Notes: generated by a model not told the origin, from the letters alone. Shown: positions 26,906 through 36,608, counted from the stretch's first letter. The stretch is 64,000 nt of DNA from Sandaracinaceae bacterium (GCA_020633195.1 JACKEC010000015.1:847421-911420); one strand, 5' to 3'. Made by a program: numbers and translations.

Positions 26906-27148
26906 TTTCGCGCGAAGGGCGCGAAGGGGGCAAAGAGGGTTTCTTTGTCGAGGCGCCGGCTCGGCGGTCGAGGGCGCCTCGGACGGTGCAGTTTCGCGCG
27001 AAGGGCGCGAAGGGGGCAAAGAGGGTTTCTTTGTCGAGGCGCCGGCTCGGCGGTCGGGGGCGCCTCGGACGGTGCAGTTTCGCGCGAAGGGCACGAAGGG
27101 GGCAAAGAGGGTTTCTTTGTCGAGGCGCCGGCTCGGCGGTCGAGGGCG
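26906..27148. repeat. 86-bp tandem repeat, 2.8 copies
   Basis: Units start at 26906, 26992 and 27078, exactly 86 bases apart; the third ends at about 27148 after 71 bases. Each begins TTTCGCGCGAAGGGC and contains GGGGGCAAAGAGGG, TTTCTTTGTCGAGG and CGCCGGCTCGGCGGTC. Differences between copies are few (for example GGGCG versus GGGCA). It lies between convergent genes and belongs to the same motif family as the element at 8955 and a segment at 52671. Confidence 0.93.
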
Positions 27149-27172
27149 TGACGACCGCCGGATCGAGCCAGG

Positions 27173-27937
27173 TCAGGGACTCTCGATGGGCTCGATTCGG
27201 ATCGCGCCGAGGGTGGCGCGGAGCGAGTCCAGGTCGATGGTTGGCGCGGGCGGCACCGCGATCGGGGAGTCGGCGGTCGGCGGCGTGGGCGGGACCGCGC
27301 CTCGGACGTAGCGAGGCGGCTCTCCGGGCGCGCTCTCGTCGACCCAGTAGGTGAACCGGTCGCGCACGTCGAGGTGGACGAAGGTCGAGTTGGGGTACCA
27401 ACCGACGCCGCTCCGATCGAAGCCGGCGAGGACGTCGCGGACCTGCTCGCGCTCCACGCCCTGTACGCGCAGGTCGAGCGCGCGGCCGTGGTGGTGGCGG
27501 CTCGTCGCCGCGGACTCGGGGCGGTAGCCGCTCACGATCTCGATCGGGCGACCGTCGAGCGCCGCGCGCAGCCGCTGCAGGCGGTCGAGCAGCTCGGGGT
27601 GCAGCTCGCGGATGCCCTCGGCGACGAAGCCGGGGTTCGAGCCCGCGTCGAACGCCTCGAGCGCCTCGGGGCTCGGCGCCGGCAGCCCGCGCGGTCGCGC
27701 GAGGACGCTCAGGTCGCGCAGCGCCTCGGGGCGGGGGAGGCCGTCGCAGTCGAGCAGCGGCCCGACGAGCTCCTCGTCCCCGTCGCCCATCTGGCGCCGG
27801 ACGATCACCGCGGGCGGGCACGTCCCGGTGGGCGCGTCCGACGTGAAGAACACGGTGGTCACCGGGGCGTCCGCGACCGCGAGCCCCGGGATCCCCAGCG
27901 CGGCGAGCGCGAAGACCCAGGGGTGAGAGCGAGACAT
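27173..27937 (-). CDS. M15-like (YcbK/DUF882-type) peptidoglycan endopeptidase
   Basis: About 254 residues after a signal peptide (WVFALAALGIPGLAVADA). The zinc-site pattern of the D-Ala-D-Ala carboxypeptidase/M15 fold is present: SGYRP, SRHHHGRALDL (HxxGxAxD) and FVHLDVR (HxD). YcbK-type members cut murein cross-links. The tail after the catalytic core is Pro-rich. The ATG at 27937 was preferred because the signal peptide then begins MSRSHPW. An earlier in-frame ATG at 27961 would add an unnatural leader. Confidence 0.8.
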   Translation of the reverse strand: MSRSHPWVFALAALGIPGLAVADAPVTTVFFTSDAPTGTCPPAVIVRRQMGDGDEELVGPLLDCDGLPRPEALRDLSVLARPRGLPAPSPEALEAFDAGSNPGFVAEGIRELHPELLDRLQRLRAALDGRPIEIVSGYRPESAATSRHHHGRALDLRVQGVEREQVRDVLAGFDRSGVGWYPNSTFVHLDVRDRFTYWVDESAPGEPPRYVRGAVPPTPPTADSPIAVPPAPTIDLDSLRATLGAIRIEPIESP

Positions 27938-28096
27938 ACATTGGGAGATAAACACCCACATCAGCCTTCGTCAAGGAATCCTGGGCTGGCGTCCGCCCGC
28001 GCGCGTGGTATGTCCCGGGCGCTCCGGGAACCGGAGTCGGGGGCTCAGGCCCTCGTAATCACACACACCCCCTGCTCGAAACGGACCGATCCGGTG

Positions 28097-28115
28097 CCTC
28101 TCTCACGAAGAGAGG
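28097..28115 (+). promoter_or_regulatory. Leader hairpin upstream of rpsB
   Basis: CCTCTCT pairs with AGAGAGG around a 5-base loop, 45 bases before the rpsB ATG in the presumed 5' untranslated region. Ribosomal protein leaders commonly carry autoregulatory structures. Whether this one binds S2 is not shown by the sequence. Confidence 0.4.
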
Positions 28116-28159
28116 TCGTCGGCCGAGGGGGTGGCGGAACAACCGGAAAGGATCGAGTG

Positions 28160-29059
<900 letters not shown>

Positions 29060-29068
29060 GAGGGAGTT

Positions 29069-29749
29069 ATGGCAAACGTCAGCGCCAAGGACGTGAAGGT
29101 GCTCCGTGATCGCACGGGCGCCGGGATGATGGACTGCAAGAACGCGCTCGTGGAAGCCGAAGGCGACCAGGAGAAGGCGGTCGAGATCATCAAGAAGAAG
29201 GGCCTCGCGAAGGCCGCCAAGAAGGCCGGCGCGATCGCCGCCGAGGGCGTGGTCCACGCCTACATCCACGCGGGCAGCCGCATCGGCGTCCTCGTGGAGA
29301 TCAACTGCCAGACGGACTTCGTCTCGCGCAACGAAGAGTTCAAGGCGTTCGTCGACGAGGTCGGTCTCCAGATCGCGTCGTCCAGCCCGCTCTACGTCCG
29401 CGAGGCCGACATCCCGGACGCGGACCTCGTGAAGCAGAAGGCCTTCTTCGTCGCTCAGCTCGAGGAAGAGGAGAAGCAGACGGGCAAGAAGCGCCCCGAA
29501 GCCGCCGTCGCGAAGATCATCGAGGGCAAGCTGGCGAAGTGGCTGAACGAGGTCTGCCTCGACAACCAGGAGCTGGTCACCCGCGAGGACAAGAAGACCT
29601 GCGGCGCCGCCTCCGAGGAGCTGACGGCGCGGCTCGGTGAGAAGATCGCCGTCCGCCGCTTCGTCCGCTTCGAGCTCGGTGAGGGCATCGAGGTCGTCAA
29701 GAAGGACCTCGCCGCCGACGTCGCCGAGACGCTTGCGGCGGGAGCCTGA
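29069..29749 (+). CDS. tsf: Translation elongation factor Ts
   Basis: 226 residues. The N-terminal UBA-like helix region reads VKVLRDRTGAGMMDCKNALVE, and the core contains INCQTDFVSRNEEF, which holds the TDFV residues that insert into EF-Tu. It is shorter than E. coli EF-Ts (283), as in many bacteria with one core subdomain reduced. AGGGAG stands about 6 bases before the ATG. It exchanges GDP for GTP on EF-Tu. Confidence 0.98.
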   Translation: MANVSAKDVKVLRDRTGAGMMDCKNALVEAEGDQEKAVEIIKKKGLAKAAKKAGAIAAEGVVHAYIHAGSRIGVLVEINCQTDFVSRNEEFKAFVDEVGLQIASSSPLYVREADIPDADLVKQKAFFVAQLEEEEKQTGKKRPEAAVAKIIEGKLAKWLNEVCLDNQELVTREDKKTCGAASEELTARLGEKIAVRRFVRFELGEGIEVVKKDLAADVAETLAAGA

Positions 29750-29756
29750 GCCACCC

Positions 29757-30485
29757 ATGACCAAGAGCGACCTCCCCGTCCGGCGCATCGTCCTGAAGCT
29801 CTCGGGGGAGGCGCTCTGTGGTGACCACGGCTACGGCGTCGACCCGGCCACCCTGCAGGCCATCAGCGGCGAGATCGCCGAGGTCCACGCGCTGGGCGCG
29901 GAGATTGCCATCGTCATCGGCGGCGGCAACATCTTCCGCGGCCTGCGCGGCAGCGCGGCCGGCATGGACCGCTCGAGCGCCGACTACATGGGCATGCTCG
30001 CGACGGTCATCAACGCCCTCGCGCTGCAGGACTCGCTCGAGAAGCTGAAGGTCGACACGCGCGTGCTCAGCGCGCTCTCGATCCGGCAGGTCGCCGAGCC
30101 CTACATCCGGCGACGCGCGATGCGTCACCTGGAGAAGGGCCGCGTCATCATCTTCGCGGCTGGCACCGGCAACCCGTACTTCTCGACCGACACGGCCGCG
30201 GCCCTGCGGGCGATGGAGATCGGGGCCGCGCTGCTCCTCAAGGCCACGAAGGTCGAGGGCGTGTTCGACAAGGATCCCGCCAAGCACGAGGACGCGGTGA
30301 TGCTCGACCGCCTCACCTACGATCGCGTCCTCGCGGAGCGGCTCGGCGTCATGGACTCCACCGCGATCACGCTGTGCCGGGACAACAACCTGCCGATCCG
30401 CGTCTGCTCGCTGAAGCGCCGCGGGAACGTCAAGCGGGTGGTGCTCGGCGAGCAGGTCGGCACGCTGGTGACCGAAGAGGGGTGA
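29757..30485 (+). CDS. pyrH: Uridylate kinase
   Basis: 242 residues of the amino-acid-kinase fold. Key segments are LKLSGEALCGD, IVIGGGNIFRG, DYMGMLATVINALALQD, AAGTGNPYFSTDTAAALRA, and LLKATKVEGVFDKDP (uridine/ATP sites). It phosphorylates UMP to UDP. The start lies 7 bases after the tsf stop. Confidence 0.97.
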   Translation: MTKSDLPVRRIVLKLSGEALCGDHGYGVDPATLQAISGEIAEVHALGAEIAIVIGGGNIFRGLRGSAAGMDRSSADYMGMLATVINALALQDSLEKLKVDTRVLSALSIRQVAEPYIRRRAMRHLEKGRVIIFAAGTGNPYFSTDTAAALRAMEIGAALLLKATKVEGVFDKDPAKHEDAVMLDRLTYDRVLAERLGVMDSTAITLCRDNNLPIRVCSLKRRGNVKRVVLGEQVGTLVTEEG

Positions 30486-30519
30486 TCTTCGGCGCGAGGT
30501 CGACTAAGTAGGGCCGACC

Positions 30520-31077
30520 ATGATCGACGACGCCCTCGAAGAGCTCAACTCGTCCATCGCCGCCGCTCACGAAGCCCTCAAGCGCGAACTCGCCAAAGTT
30601 CGCACGGGCCGCGCGAGCGCCGACATGCTCGACTCGATCCGGGTCGACTACTACGGCACCCCGACGCCCATCAACCAGATGGCGAGCATCTCCATCCCGG
30701 AGGCCCGCATGATGGTGGTGAAGCCTTGGGACAAGTCCACGCTCCAGATCATCGAGAAGGCGATCATGACCTCCTCGATCGACGTGAACCCCCAGAACGA
30801 CGGCGAGATCATTCGCCTGCCCATCCCGCAGCTGACCGAGGAGCGCCGCAAGACGCTCGTGAAGGTCGCCCGGGACCACGGTGAGAAGTGCAAGGTCGCC
30901 ATCCGCGCCGCGCGGCGCGACGCGAAGGACTTCATCGACACCCTCAAGAAGGAGGGCGACGTCGGTGAGGACGAGGCCGATCGCGCCCTCAAGGAGGTCG
31001 AGGCGATCGTGCAGGCCGGCGGCGCCCGCGTCGACGAGATCGTCGCGAAGAAGGAGAAGGACGTGATGGTGATCTAG
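30520..31077 (+). CDS. frr: Ribosome recycling factor
   Basis: 185 residues, full length. The three-helix bundle and hinge are marked by KVRTGRASADMLDSI, YYGTPTPINQMASISIPE, IPQLTEERRKTLVK and the end VDEIVAKKEKDVMVI. It splits post-termination ribosomes with EF-G. It is the last gene of the operon, 34 bases after pyrH; a tandem 20-bp repeat and a strong hairpin follow. Confidence 0.98.
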   Translation: MIDDALEELNSSIAAAHEALKRELAKVRTGRASADMLDSIRVDYYGTPTPINQMASISIPEARMMVVKPWDKSTLQIIEKAIMTSSIDVNPQNDGEIIRLPIPQLTEERRKTLVKVARDHGEKCKVAIRAARRDAKDFIDTLKKEGDVGEDEADRALKEVEAIVQAGGARVDEIVAKKEKDVMVI

Positions 31078-31103
31078 ATCGGGGGGCGCCCGAGGGCGCT
31101 TGG

Positions 31104-31143
31104 TTCGATCTGGGGGTTCGTTCTTCGATCTGCGGGTTCGTTC
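31104..31143. repeat. 20-bp tandem repeat, two copies
   Basis: TTCGATCTGGGGGTTCGTTC at 31104-31123 is followed directly by the same unit with one change at 31124-31143. It sits between frr and the convergent barrel gene. No gene was seen in the 126-base gap. Confidence 0.85.
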
Positions 31144-31175
31144 TTTTCGGGCACGGGCAGGGGCACGGGCACGGT

Positions 31176-31208
31176 TCTGAGGTCGGCGCCTTTGGCGCCG
31201 ATCTCAGA
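31176..31208. terminator. Strong intergenic hairpin between convergent genes
   Basis: TCTGAG-G-TCGGCGCC pairs with GGCGCCGA-T-CTCAGA around a TTT loop, a 15-base stem with one G-U. It covers the last codon and stop of the convergent gene at 31204 and could terminate transcription from both directions. A U-tract is absent, so its function is inferred. Confidence 0.55.
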
Positions 31209-34083
31209 AGGGGACCCCGATATGTCCGAAGACCTGGTCGATGCCGCCGTCGCTCAGGCCGCGCGCGTAGCCGACGCGGAGCGTGAACGCGAGCAGGTAG
31301 CCGATCGTGAAGTCGAGATGCAGCGACGCGCCCACGCCGACGCGGAAGCGGTCGAGCTGCGCGCCGCCGAAGAACGCGTCGCCGGCGTCGGCGAAGACCG
31401 TGGCGTGCAGGCGGTTGAGGTAGACCGGTAGCGTCAAGACGCCGTGATTGATGCGCCAGATCGGGAAGCGGTACTCGGCCTGGACGAGGTGGTACTGGTC
31501 GCCGCTCCGATCGAACGCGGGGTAGCCGCGGAGCGCGACGCCGCCGAAGATCTGCCCCGCGACGAGGCCGTCGATCGGGTTGCCGTCCGGGAAGCCGCCG
31601 ATCGCGAAGGTGCCGCGCCGGCCCAGATCTCCGCCGCTGATGCCGCCGGTGTAGGCGAGCGCGAGCACGTGGTGCTGGAGCCACGGCATCCGCAGGTACT
31701 GGCGGACGTTCCAGGTGAGCTCGACGGTGGTCCAGCGGCTCCCGAGGAGCGGGTGCGCCACCGCGAGCTGGAAGCCGAAGCTCCGCCCGTTGCTCGGGCT
31801 GATGTCGTAGCCGTAGCGCTCGACGTCCGAGTACGACCACGCGAGCCGGACCTCCGAGCGGAAGCCGAGATCCGGGTACACGGGCGGCGGCTCGTTCGGG
31901 TCGAGGCGGCCGACGAACGGCTCGAGGTTGTCTACGTAGGTTGCGCGATAGCGAGCGTCGATCCGGTGCGACCGGAACGCCGACGGAAAGCGGTAGCCGA
32001 TGTGCGCTTCGCCGCCGACCGCGTGCTCCACCCACTCCTGATCCTGCCCGCTCAGGCTGAAGCCGCCTCGGGGCGCGACGCGCCGGAAGAAGCTGACGTC
32101 GAGGTCGAGCGGGGTGCGCCGGTACGAGTACGACGCGTCCATGTTCAGGTCGCCGCGCGTCAGCCCGATCATCGCCCGCACCGTGTACGCGTGCCATCCC
32201 GCGAGGTCCTCGGCCGCGACGTTGATCCCGATCGCCGGCCCGAAGCCGTCGTTCGAGACGTCGAGCATGTAGGAGCGCGGGTAGAGCGTCTCGAGCGGGT
32301 CGTAGTCGCGGGTCAGGCCCTGCCAGAGATCGTCGTCCACCGACGGGGCCGGCCGCTGGTCCGCGTAGGGGAGGGCGGGCCGCGTCGTGACCGCGCTCAG
32401 GTCGAGGCCGAACAGGTCGAAGCCGTAGCTCGTGTAGCCGACGTAGACGAGCCGCTCGCCGTCCGGCGAGATGGCCGGCTGATAGGCCCCGGAGACGACG
32501 TTGGTGACCTGCCGGAGTCGCCCGGTGCTCAGCCGGAAGACGTAGATGTTGCTGATGCCGGTGCGGTCCGAGCTGAAGTAGAGCGTGTCCGAGTCGGGCC
32601 CCCACGCGGGCCCCTGATCGACGGCGCGGTCGTGCGTCACGTCCGTCACGCGCCCCGTCGCCACGTCGACGAGCTGGATGTCGCGGTAGCCGCCGCGCTG
32701 CCATCGCGAGATCGCGAGCGTGCGCCCGTCGGGCGAGAAGCGCGGGTTGAAGACCTGGTCGAAGCGCTCGTTCTGGAGCAGCACGCGGTCCGTCCCCTCG
32801 ACGTCGCGCAGCTCCGCGATGTGGAGGTGCGTCGTGCCGGCCTCGTTCACCGTGAACACGATCCGCCGTCCGTCCGGCGAGATGTCGGGCTCGCGCGTGC
32901 GGAGGCCGTGCGTCAGCCGCTCCTCGGCGCCGGAGTCGAGGTCGTGCCGCACCAGATCGTGGAACGCGTAGATGTCGCGATGCGGCAGCGGCATCGAGTA
33001 GACGATGTAGGTGCCGCTCGGGTGGCGCGCCCAGCCCGGGTCGCCGGTCACCCGCGCCCAGGTCTCCTGGTCCTCGGGGCGCTCGAGATCGAAGGCGACG
33101 ACCCGCTCGCGCGTGCGGTTGTCGGAGCGCCAGTACGCGACGCGTCGACCCCCGACGAAGCGCGGCGTGCGCGCCACCTCCCCGTGGTGGGTCAGGCGCT
33201 CGCCCTCGACCACGCCCGCCGCCACCACCGCGTCGCGCTGCGCCTCGTAGCGCGCGCGCGTCTCGGCGAGGAAGTCGCCGTAGAGCTCCGTCCAGCCGCG
33301 GCCCGTGGCGCGCCGCGCGATGCGGTTGATGCCGTACGGGAGCACGCTCTCGCCGTAGTCGCGCGAGATCCTCGCGATCGCCTCGCGTCCGTGATGGCGC
33401 GCGACGTAGTCCACGAATCGAGACCCGTAGAGGTACCAGCTGTTCCCGTGCGGCCACCGGTCCGCGATCGTGGAGATCTGGTCGATCTCGAAGAAGCGGT
33501 CCTCGAGGGCGTCCATGCGCAGGTACATGTCGAACATCGTCGAGCGCAGCCGTCCGCCCGCGGTGCGCCGGCTCTCCTGCCAGGTGGCCACGCCCTCGAG
33601 CAGCCAGCGCGGCTGGATGTGGTTGGGCGCGTAGACCTTGCCGAGGAGCAGGTTGATGATCGCGGGGATCCCGCCCCACTGATCGAGGTGGACGATGTGG
33701 GTGTGCTCGTGCAGGACGAGCATGTTCAGCCAGTCGTCGTAGTCGCCGAGCTCGGACATCGCGTCCGGCGCGGTCGCGTTCAGGCGGATCACGTTGAACG
33801 GGAGCCCGAACGCCGAGCCGTTCGCGCCGTCCGTCCCGTCCGTCAACACGATGTGCGTCCGACGGTCCGCCGTGTACCCCATGATCTCGGACAGGGTCGT
33901 GTGGGCGCGCTCGGCGACCACGGCGAGGCGCCGGGCGAGCACCCCGAGGGGCACGTGGTAGTGGATCGTGAAGTGCGGAGTATCGAGGGTGCGCCAATCC
34001 ATGCTCGGATCGCGCGTCTGCGCCGCGGCGTCGGCTGGGACCGCCAAGAGCGCGAGGAGACACGCGATCCGCCAAATGGACAC
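31204..34083 (-). CDS. Secreted protein: gluzincin-like domain, TolB-type propeller, outer-membrane barrel
   Basis: 959 residues. The signal peptide is WRIACLLALLAVPADAAAQ. At 125-129 lies HEHTH, a match to zinc HExxH, with WLLEGVATWQE (Glu near 163) as in peptidase-MA-like gluzincins. From about 260 to 590 are WD40/TolB-like repeats (DISPDGRRIVFTVNEAG; RFSPDGRTLAISRWQ; DSDTLYFSSDRTG; AISPDGERLVYVGY). The last 300 residues look like a surface-antigen (BamA/TamA-like) barrel. The start is GTG 34083; upstream in-frame sequence is a shadow. Similar fused proteins are known in Myxococcota and Bacteroidetes as hypothetical surface antigens. It may process or assemble surface material. Confidence 0.85.
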   Translation of the reverse strand: MSIWRIACLLALLAVPADAAAQTRDPSMDWRTLDTPHFTIHYHVPLGVLARRLAVVAERAHTTLSEIMGYTADRRTHIVLTDGTDGANGSAFGLPFNVIRLNATAPDAMSELGDYDDWLNMLVLHEHTHIVHLDQWGGIPAIINLLLGKVYAPNHIQPRWLLEGVATWQESRRTAGGRLRSTMFDMYLRMDALEDRFFEIDQISTIADRWPHGNSWYLYGSRFVDYVARHHGREAIARISRDYGESVLPYGINRIARRATGRGWTELYGDFLAETRARYEAQRDAVVAAGVVEGERLTHHGEVARTPRFVGGRRVAYWRSDNRTRERVVAFDLERPEDQETWARVTGDPGWARHPSGTYIVYSMPLPHRDIYAFHDLVRHDLDSGAEERLTHGLRTREPDISPDGRRIVFTVNEAGTTHLHIAELRDVEGTDRVLLQNERFDQVFNPRFSPDGRTLAISRWQRGGYRDIQLVDVATGRVTDVTHDRAVDQGPAWGPDSDTLYFSSDRTGISNIYVFRLSTGRLRQVTNVVSGAYQPAISPDGERLVYVGYTSYGFDLFGLDLSAVTTRPALPYADQRPAPSVDDDLWQGLTRDYDPLETLYPRSYMLDVSNDGFGPAIGINVAAEDLAGWHAYTVRAMIGLTRGDLNMDASYSYRRTPLDLDVSFFRRVAPRGGFSLSGQDQEWVEHAVGGEAHIGYRFPSAFRSHRIDARYRATYVDNLEPFVGRLDPNEPPPVYPDLGFRSEVRLAWSYSDVERYGYDISPSNGRSFGFQLAVAHPLLGSRWTTVELTWNVRQYLRMPWLQHHVLALAYTGGISGGDLGRRGTFAIGGFPDGNPIDGLVAGQIFGGVALRGYPAFDRSGDQYHLVQAEYRFPIWRINHGVLTLPVYLNRLHATVFADAGDAFFGGAQLDRFRVGVGASLHLDFTIGYLLAFTLRVGYARGLSDGGIDQVFGHIGVPF

Positions 34084-34164
34084 CGCAGCCGGGACGGTCC
34101 CATGCTTGCGTTTCCGGGGCCAGCACGGCACTGTAATCGCCGAGTCTGGGCGATCGCAGGTTGC

Positions 34165-34194
34165 TTGACCCCTGCTTGGCGACACTTCTACTCT
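34165..34194 (+). promoter_or_regulatory. Candidate promoter for the FHA-DUF4388 gene
   Basis: TTGACC at 34165-34170 and TACTCT at 34189-34194 are separated by 18 bases, about 50 bases before the ATG at 34243. The gap of 159 bases to the divergent barrel gene must hold promoters for both. Pattern only. Confidence 0.4.
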
Positions 34195-34242
34195 AGACCT
34201 GCTCAGAGCTGAACGATTCCGGGGAGTACCCGAGAGACCTAG

Positions 34243-35199
34243 ATGGAGCCGTCGGTCCCCAAGATGACCCCGCCCTCGATGCCGGCGAAGCAGTTCGCGC
34301 TCCGCTTCATCTCCGGTAAGTACCAGGGCGGCGAGTTCCCCCTGCCGGCCAGCAAGGAGCTGGTCGTAGGGCGTTCGAGCGAGCTGGACATGGTCCTCGT
34401 CGAGGACATGGTCTCGCGGCGCCACGCCAAGATCACGGTCACCGGCGACCAGATCTTCATCCAGGACCTCGGCTCCACGAACGGGACCTTCGTCAACGGC
34501 GAGAAGATCAAGCGGGCCCGCCTCCAGGAGGGCGACCGCATCCTGATCGGGACCAGCATCATCAAGCTCGTCGCCGCCGACGCGAGCGCGGGCGGCTCCG
34601 CCACCGCGGGTCCGAACCTCGAGGACGTCGCGGCGGGTCGCCGGACGTCGCAGGTCCGCACGATGAGCGGCTCGATCGCCGAGATCCCGCTCCCCGACCT
34701 GATGCAGCTCTTCAGCGCCAGCAAGAAGAGCGGCGTGCTCGTCGTCCGCACCGACACCGAGGTCGGCAAGATCTTCTTCGACGGCGGTCAGGTCGTGTTC
34801 GCCACGGTCAACGACAACGCCGACGTGGCGCCGCTCAAGGGCCTCTACCGCATCCTCACGTGGGAGGACGGCACCTTCGACATGGAGCCGCCGGAGGAGC
34901 GCGAGTTCCCCGAGAAGATCTCGATGAGCACGGAGGGCATCCTCATGGAGGGCATGCGCCAGCTCGACGAGGTCCGGCGCCTCGGCGAGTCGATGCCCCC
35001 GATGCACGCGTCGATCTCGCTCGCGATGCCCATGATCCCGCCGCTGCGCGACCTGTCCCCCGAGGAGGTCGACGTCCTGCAGCTCGCCTACAACTACGGG
35101 CACACCGAGACGATCCTCAACAAGAGCCTCGCCAGCGACGTCGACACGAGCGAGATCCTCGTGAAGCTCCTGCGCAACGGCTACCTCCGCGTCGAGTGA
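34243..35199 (+). CDS. FHA domain plus DUF4388 protein
   Basis: 318 residues. The FHA domain (about 20-105) has VVGRSSELDMVL, VSRRHAKI and DLGSTNGTFVNG, the intact GR/SRxxH/NG phosphothreonine-binding set. A DUF4388 domain follows at about 140-240 (GSIAEIPLPDLMQLFSASKK, VGKIFFDGGQVVFA), and a helical tail ends in a winged-helix-like segment (SEILVKLLRNGYLRVE). DUF4388 proteins are common in myxobacterial signalling and motility clusters. It is a reader of a Ser/Thr kinase signal. Confidence 0.9.
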   Translation: MEPSVPKMTPPSMPAKQFALRFISGKYQGGEFPLPASKELVVGRSSELDMVLVEDMVSRRHAKITVTGDQIFIQDLGSTNGTFVNGEKIKRARLQEGDRILIGTSIIKLVAADASAGGSATAGPNLEDVAAGRRTSQVRTMSGSIAEIPLPDLMQLFSASKKSGVLVVRTDTEVGKIFFDGGQVVFATVNDNADVAPLKGLYRILTWEDGTFDMEPPEEREFPEKISMSTEGILMEGMRQLDEVRRLGESMPPMHASISLAMPMIPPLRDLSPEEVDVLQLAYNYGHTETILNKSLASDVDTSEILVKLLRNGYLRVE

Positions 35200-35244
35200 G
35201 CGCGTCGAGGAGGCGCGTCGAGTAGGCGCGCCGGTCGCGCTCCC

Positions 35245-36183
35245 TCACGGGGCGAGCAGGTTGTTGCCGCACATGTCGATGTCGGGGTCGTCGTCGCACA
35301 GCGGCGCTCGACACCGCGCGGGGCCGAAGCAGCCGGCGCCCCCGCACGACTCGCAGCAGATGAGCCCGAAGCCGCAGCGCGCTCCGTCGTCGCAGATCTC
35401 TCCGTCGCGTCGACCCTCGTAGCAGCGCGAGCTCTCGACGCAGCCGCGCTGGTCCTCGAACACGCGGCCCACCCCGCAGTCGCACGCGGGCGAGACGCAC
35501 GCGTCGAAGCAGCGCTCGCCGCACTCCGAGTGGCAGCAGAAGTCGCCCCACGTGCCGCCGGTCTCGTTGCACGCCACCTCCGGGTCGCGCGGGGGCGGGC
35601 CCATCGTGCAGATCACGTCGTTCTGGCACCCGAGGACCGGGTCGAAGGTCCCGAGCGGGCCGCAGTCGCAGACGGGCGCGCCGACGAGGCAGTCCTCGGG
35701 CGGCGCGACGCCGCAGACGAAGGGGCCGCAGTCCTCGCCCCAGAAGCGCCACGTCCCGCCCGACTCGCGGCAGATCGCGGGCGTGCACGTCGCGTGGGCG
35801 GCCAGGCAGGCCTCGCGCGAGAACGCCGCGACGTCGCAGTCGGAGCCGCGGCACGCGCCGCAGTCGATCTCGAAGCAGTCGTCGCCGTTCCAGTGCCAGC
35901 TCGACGGGCCGTCGCAGAGCGCGTCGGGGCAGACCTCGGCCCGCGCGTCCTCTGGGTCGCAGGGCGCCGGTGTGCCCGCGTCCGCGGCGGCGCCCGCGTC
36001 GATCGAGCCCGCGTCGCGGCGCGAGCCGCCGTCGCGGCCCGTGGCCCCGCCGTCCGCCATCGCGCCCGCGTCCGCGCCGGGTCCCGCGTCGTCGTCGCGC
36101 CCGTGGGAGCTGCCGCAGCCCGCGAGGAGGCCCGAGAGGAGAACCGAGAGGAGACCGAGGCGTGCCAATCCGTGTCGCGTCAT
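35245..36183 (-). CDS. Large Cys-rich lipoprotein
   Basis: 312 residues: a signal peptide (LARLGLLSVLLSGLLAGCGS, lipobox LAGC), a 40-residue Asp/Ala/Gly linker, then a domain with over thirty cysteines and repeated CNETGGTW, CRESGGTW and CDCG patterns that look like two or three related modules. Function is unknown. The ATG at 36183 fixes the signal peptide; longer upstream frames are Arg-rich shadows. Confidence 0.7.
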   Translation of the reverse strand: MTRHGLARLGLLSVLLSGLLAGCGSSHGRDDDAGPGADAGAMADGGATGRDGGSRRDAGSIDAGAAADAGTPAPCDPEDARAEVCPDALCDGPSSWHWNGDDCFEIDCGACRGSDCDVAAFSREACLAAHATCTPAICRESGGTWRFWGEDCGPFVCGVAPPEDCLVGAPVCDCGPLGTFDPVLGCQNDVICTMGPPPRDPEVACNETGGTWGDFCCHSECGERCFDACVSPACDCGVGRVFEDQRGCVESSRCYEGRRDGEICDDGARCGFGLICCESCGGAGCFGPARCRAPLCDDDPDIDMCGNNLLAP

Positions 36184-36227
36184 CACGAGAGCGCACGGAG
36201 CGCAACGCGCGTGCCACGAGCTGGCTC

Positions 36228-36608
36228 TCAGGCGTCCTCGTCCTCGCCCTCGCCGAGCGACTCGAGAATGCCCCGGTAGGCCTCGCGCAGCCCTCCGGCC
36301 AGCTCCGTGGCGAGGCGCTTCTTGTCCGGCTCCGACTGTCGATCCGGGTGGTACTTCTCGCTCAGGCGCACGTACGCGAGCTCCACCTCGTCGCGCGACG
36401 CGCCGGGCGTCAGCTCGAGGTTCCGATACCACTGACGGACCTTCCAGCCGGGGTGGCGCTGCCCACCGCGGGCCGGCGCGCGTTGCGTGCCGCGCGCCGG
36501 GGCGGGCTCCACCACCGCGGGTTGGCCGCGCGCCACGCGGCGCCGCCGAAGCTCCTCCTCCAGCTCGCGATCCGAGAGCTCTTTCAGCGCTTTGTCACCG
36601 ATCCGCAT
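36228..36608 (-). CDS. Short J-domain (DnaJ-like) protein
   Basis: 126 residues. The C-terminal half is a J-domain, YRNLELTPGASRDEVELAYVRLSEKYHPDRQ, with the HPD motif that stimulates Hsp70. The usual Gly/Phe and zinc regions are absent. The N-terminal half is a charged helix (ELSDRELEEELRRRR). The last step of the run cdnL-rng-PilZ-J-domain, it overlaps the PilZ gene by 14 bases, so the two are coupled. Its DnaK client is unknown. Confidence 0.88.
   Translation of the reverse strand: MRIGDKALKELSDRELEEELRRRRVARGQPAVVEPAPARGTQRAPARGGQRHPGWKVRQWYRNLELTPGASRDEVELAYVRLSEKYHPDRQSEPDKKRLATELAGGLREAYRGILESLGEGEDEDA

Noticed and set aside
26906..27148. CRISPR array
   Set aside because: The units are directly adjacent at 86-bp period with no unique spacers of 30-40 bases, and no cas genes are near.
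34084..35103. N-terminal 340-codon extension of the barrel protein frame
   Set aside because: The frame runs opposite the FHA-DUF4388 gene and has no homology-like features. A signal peptide begins cleanly at GTG 34083.
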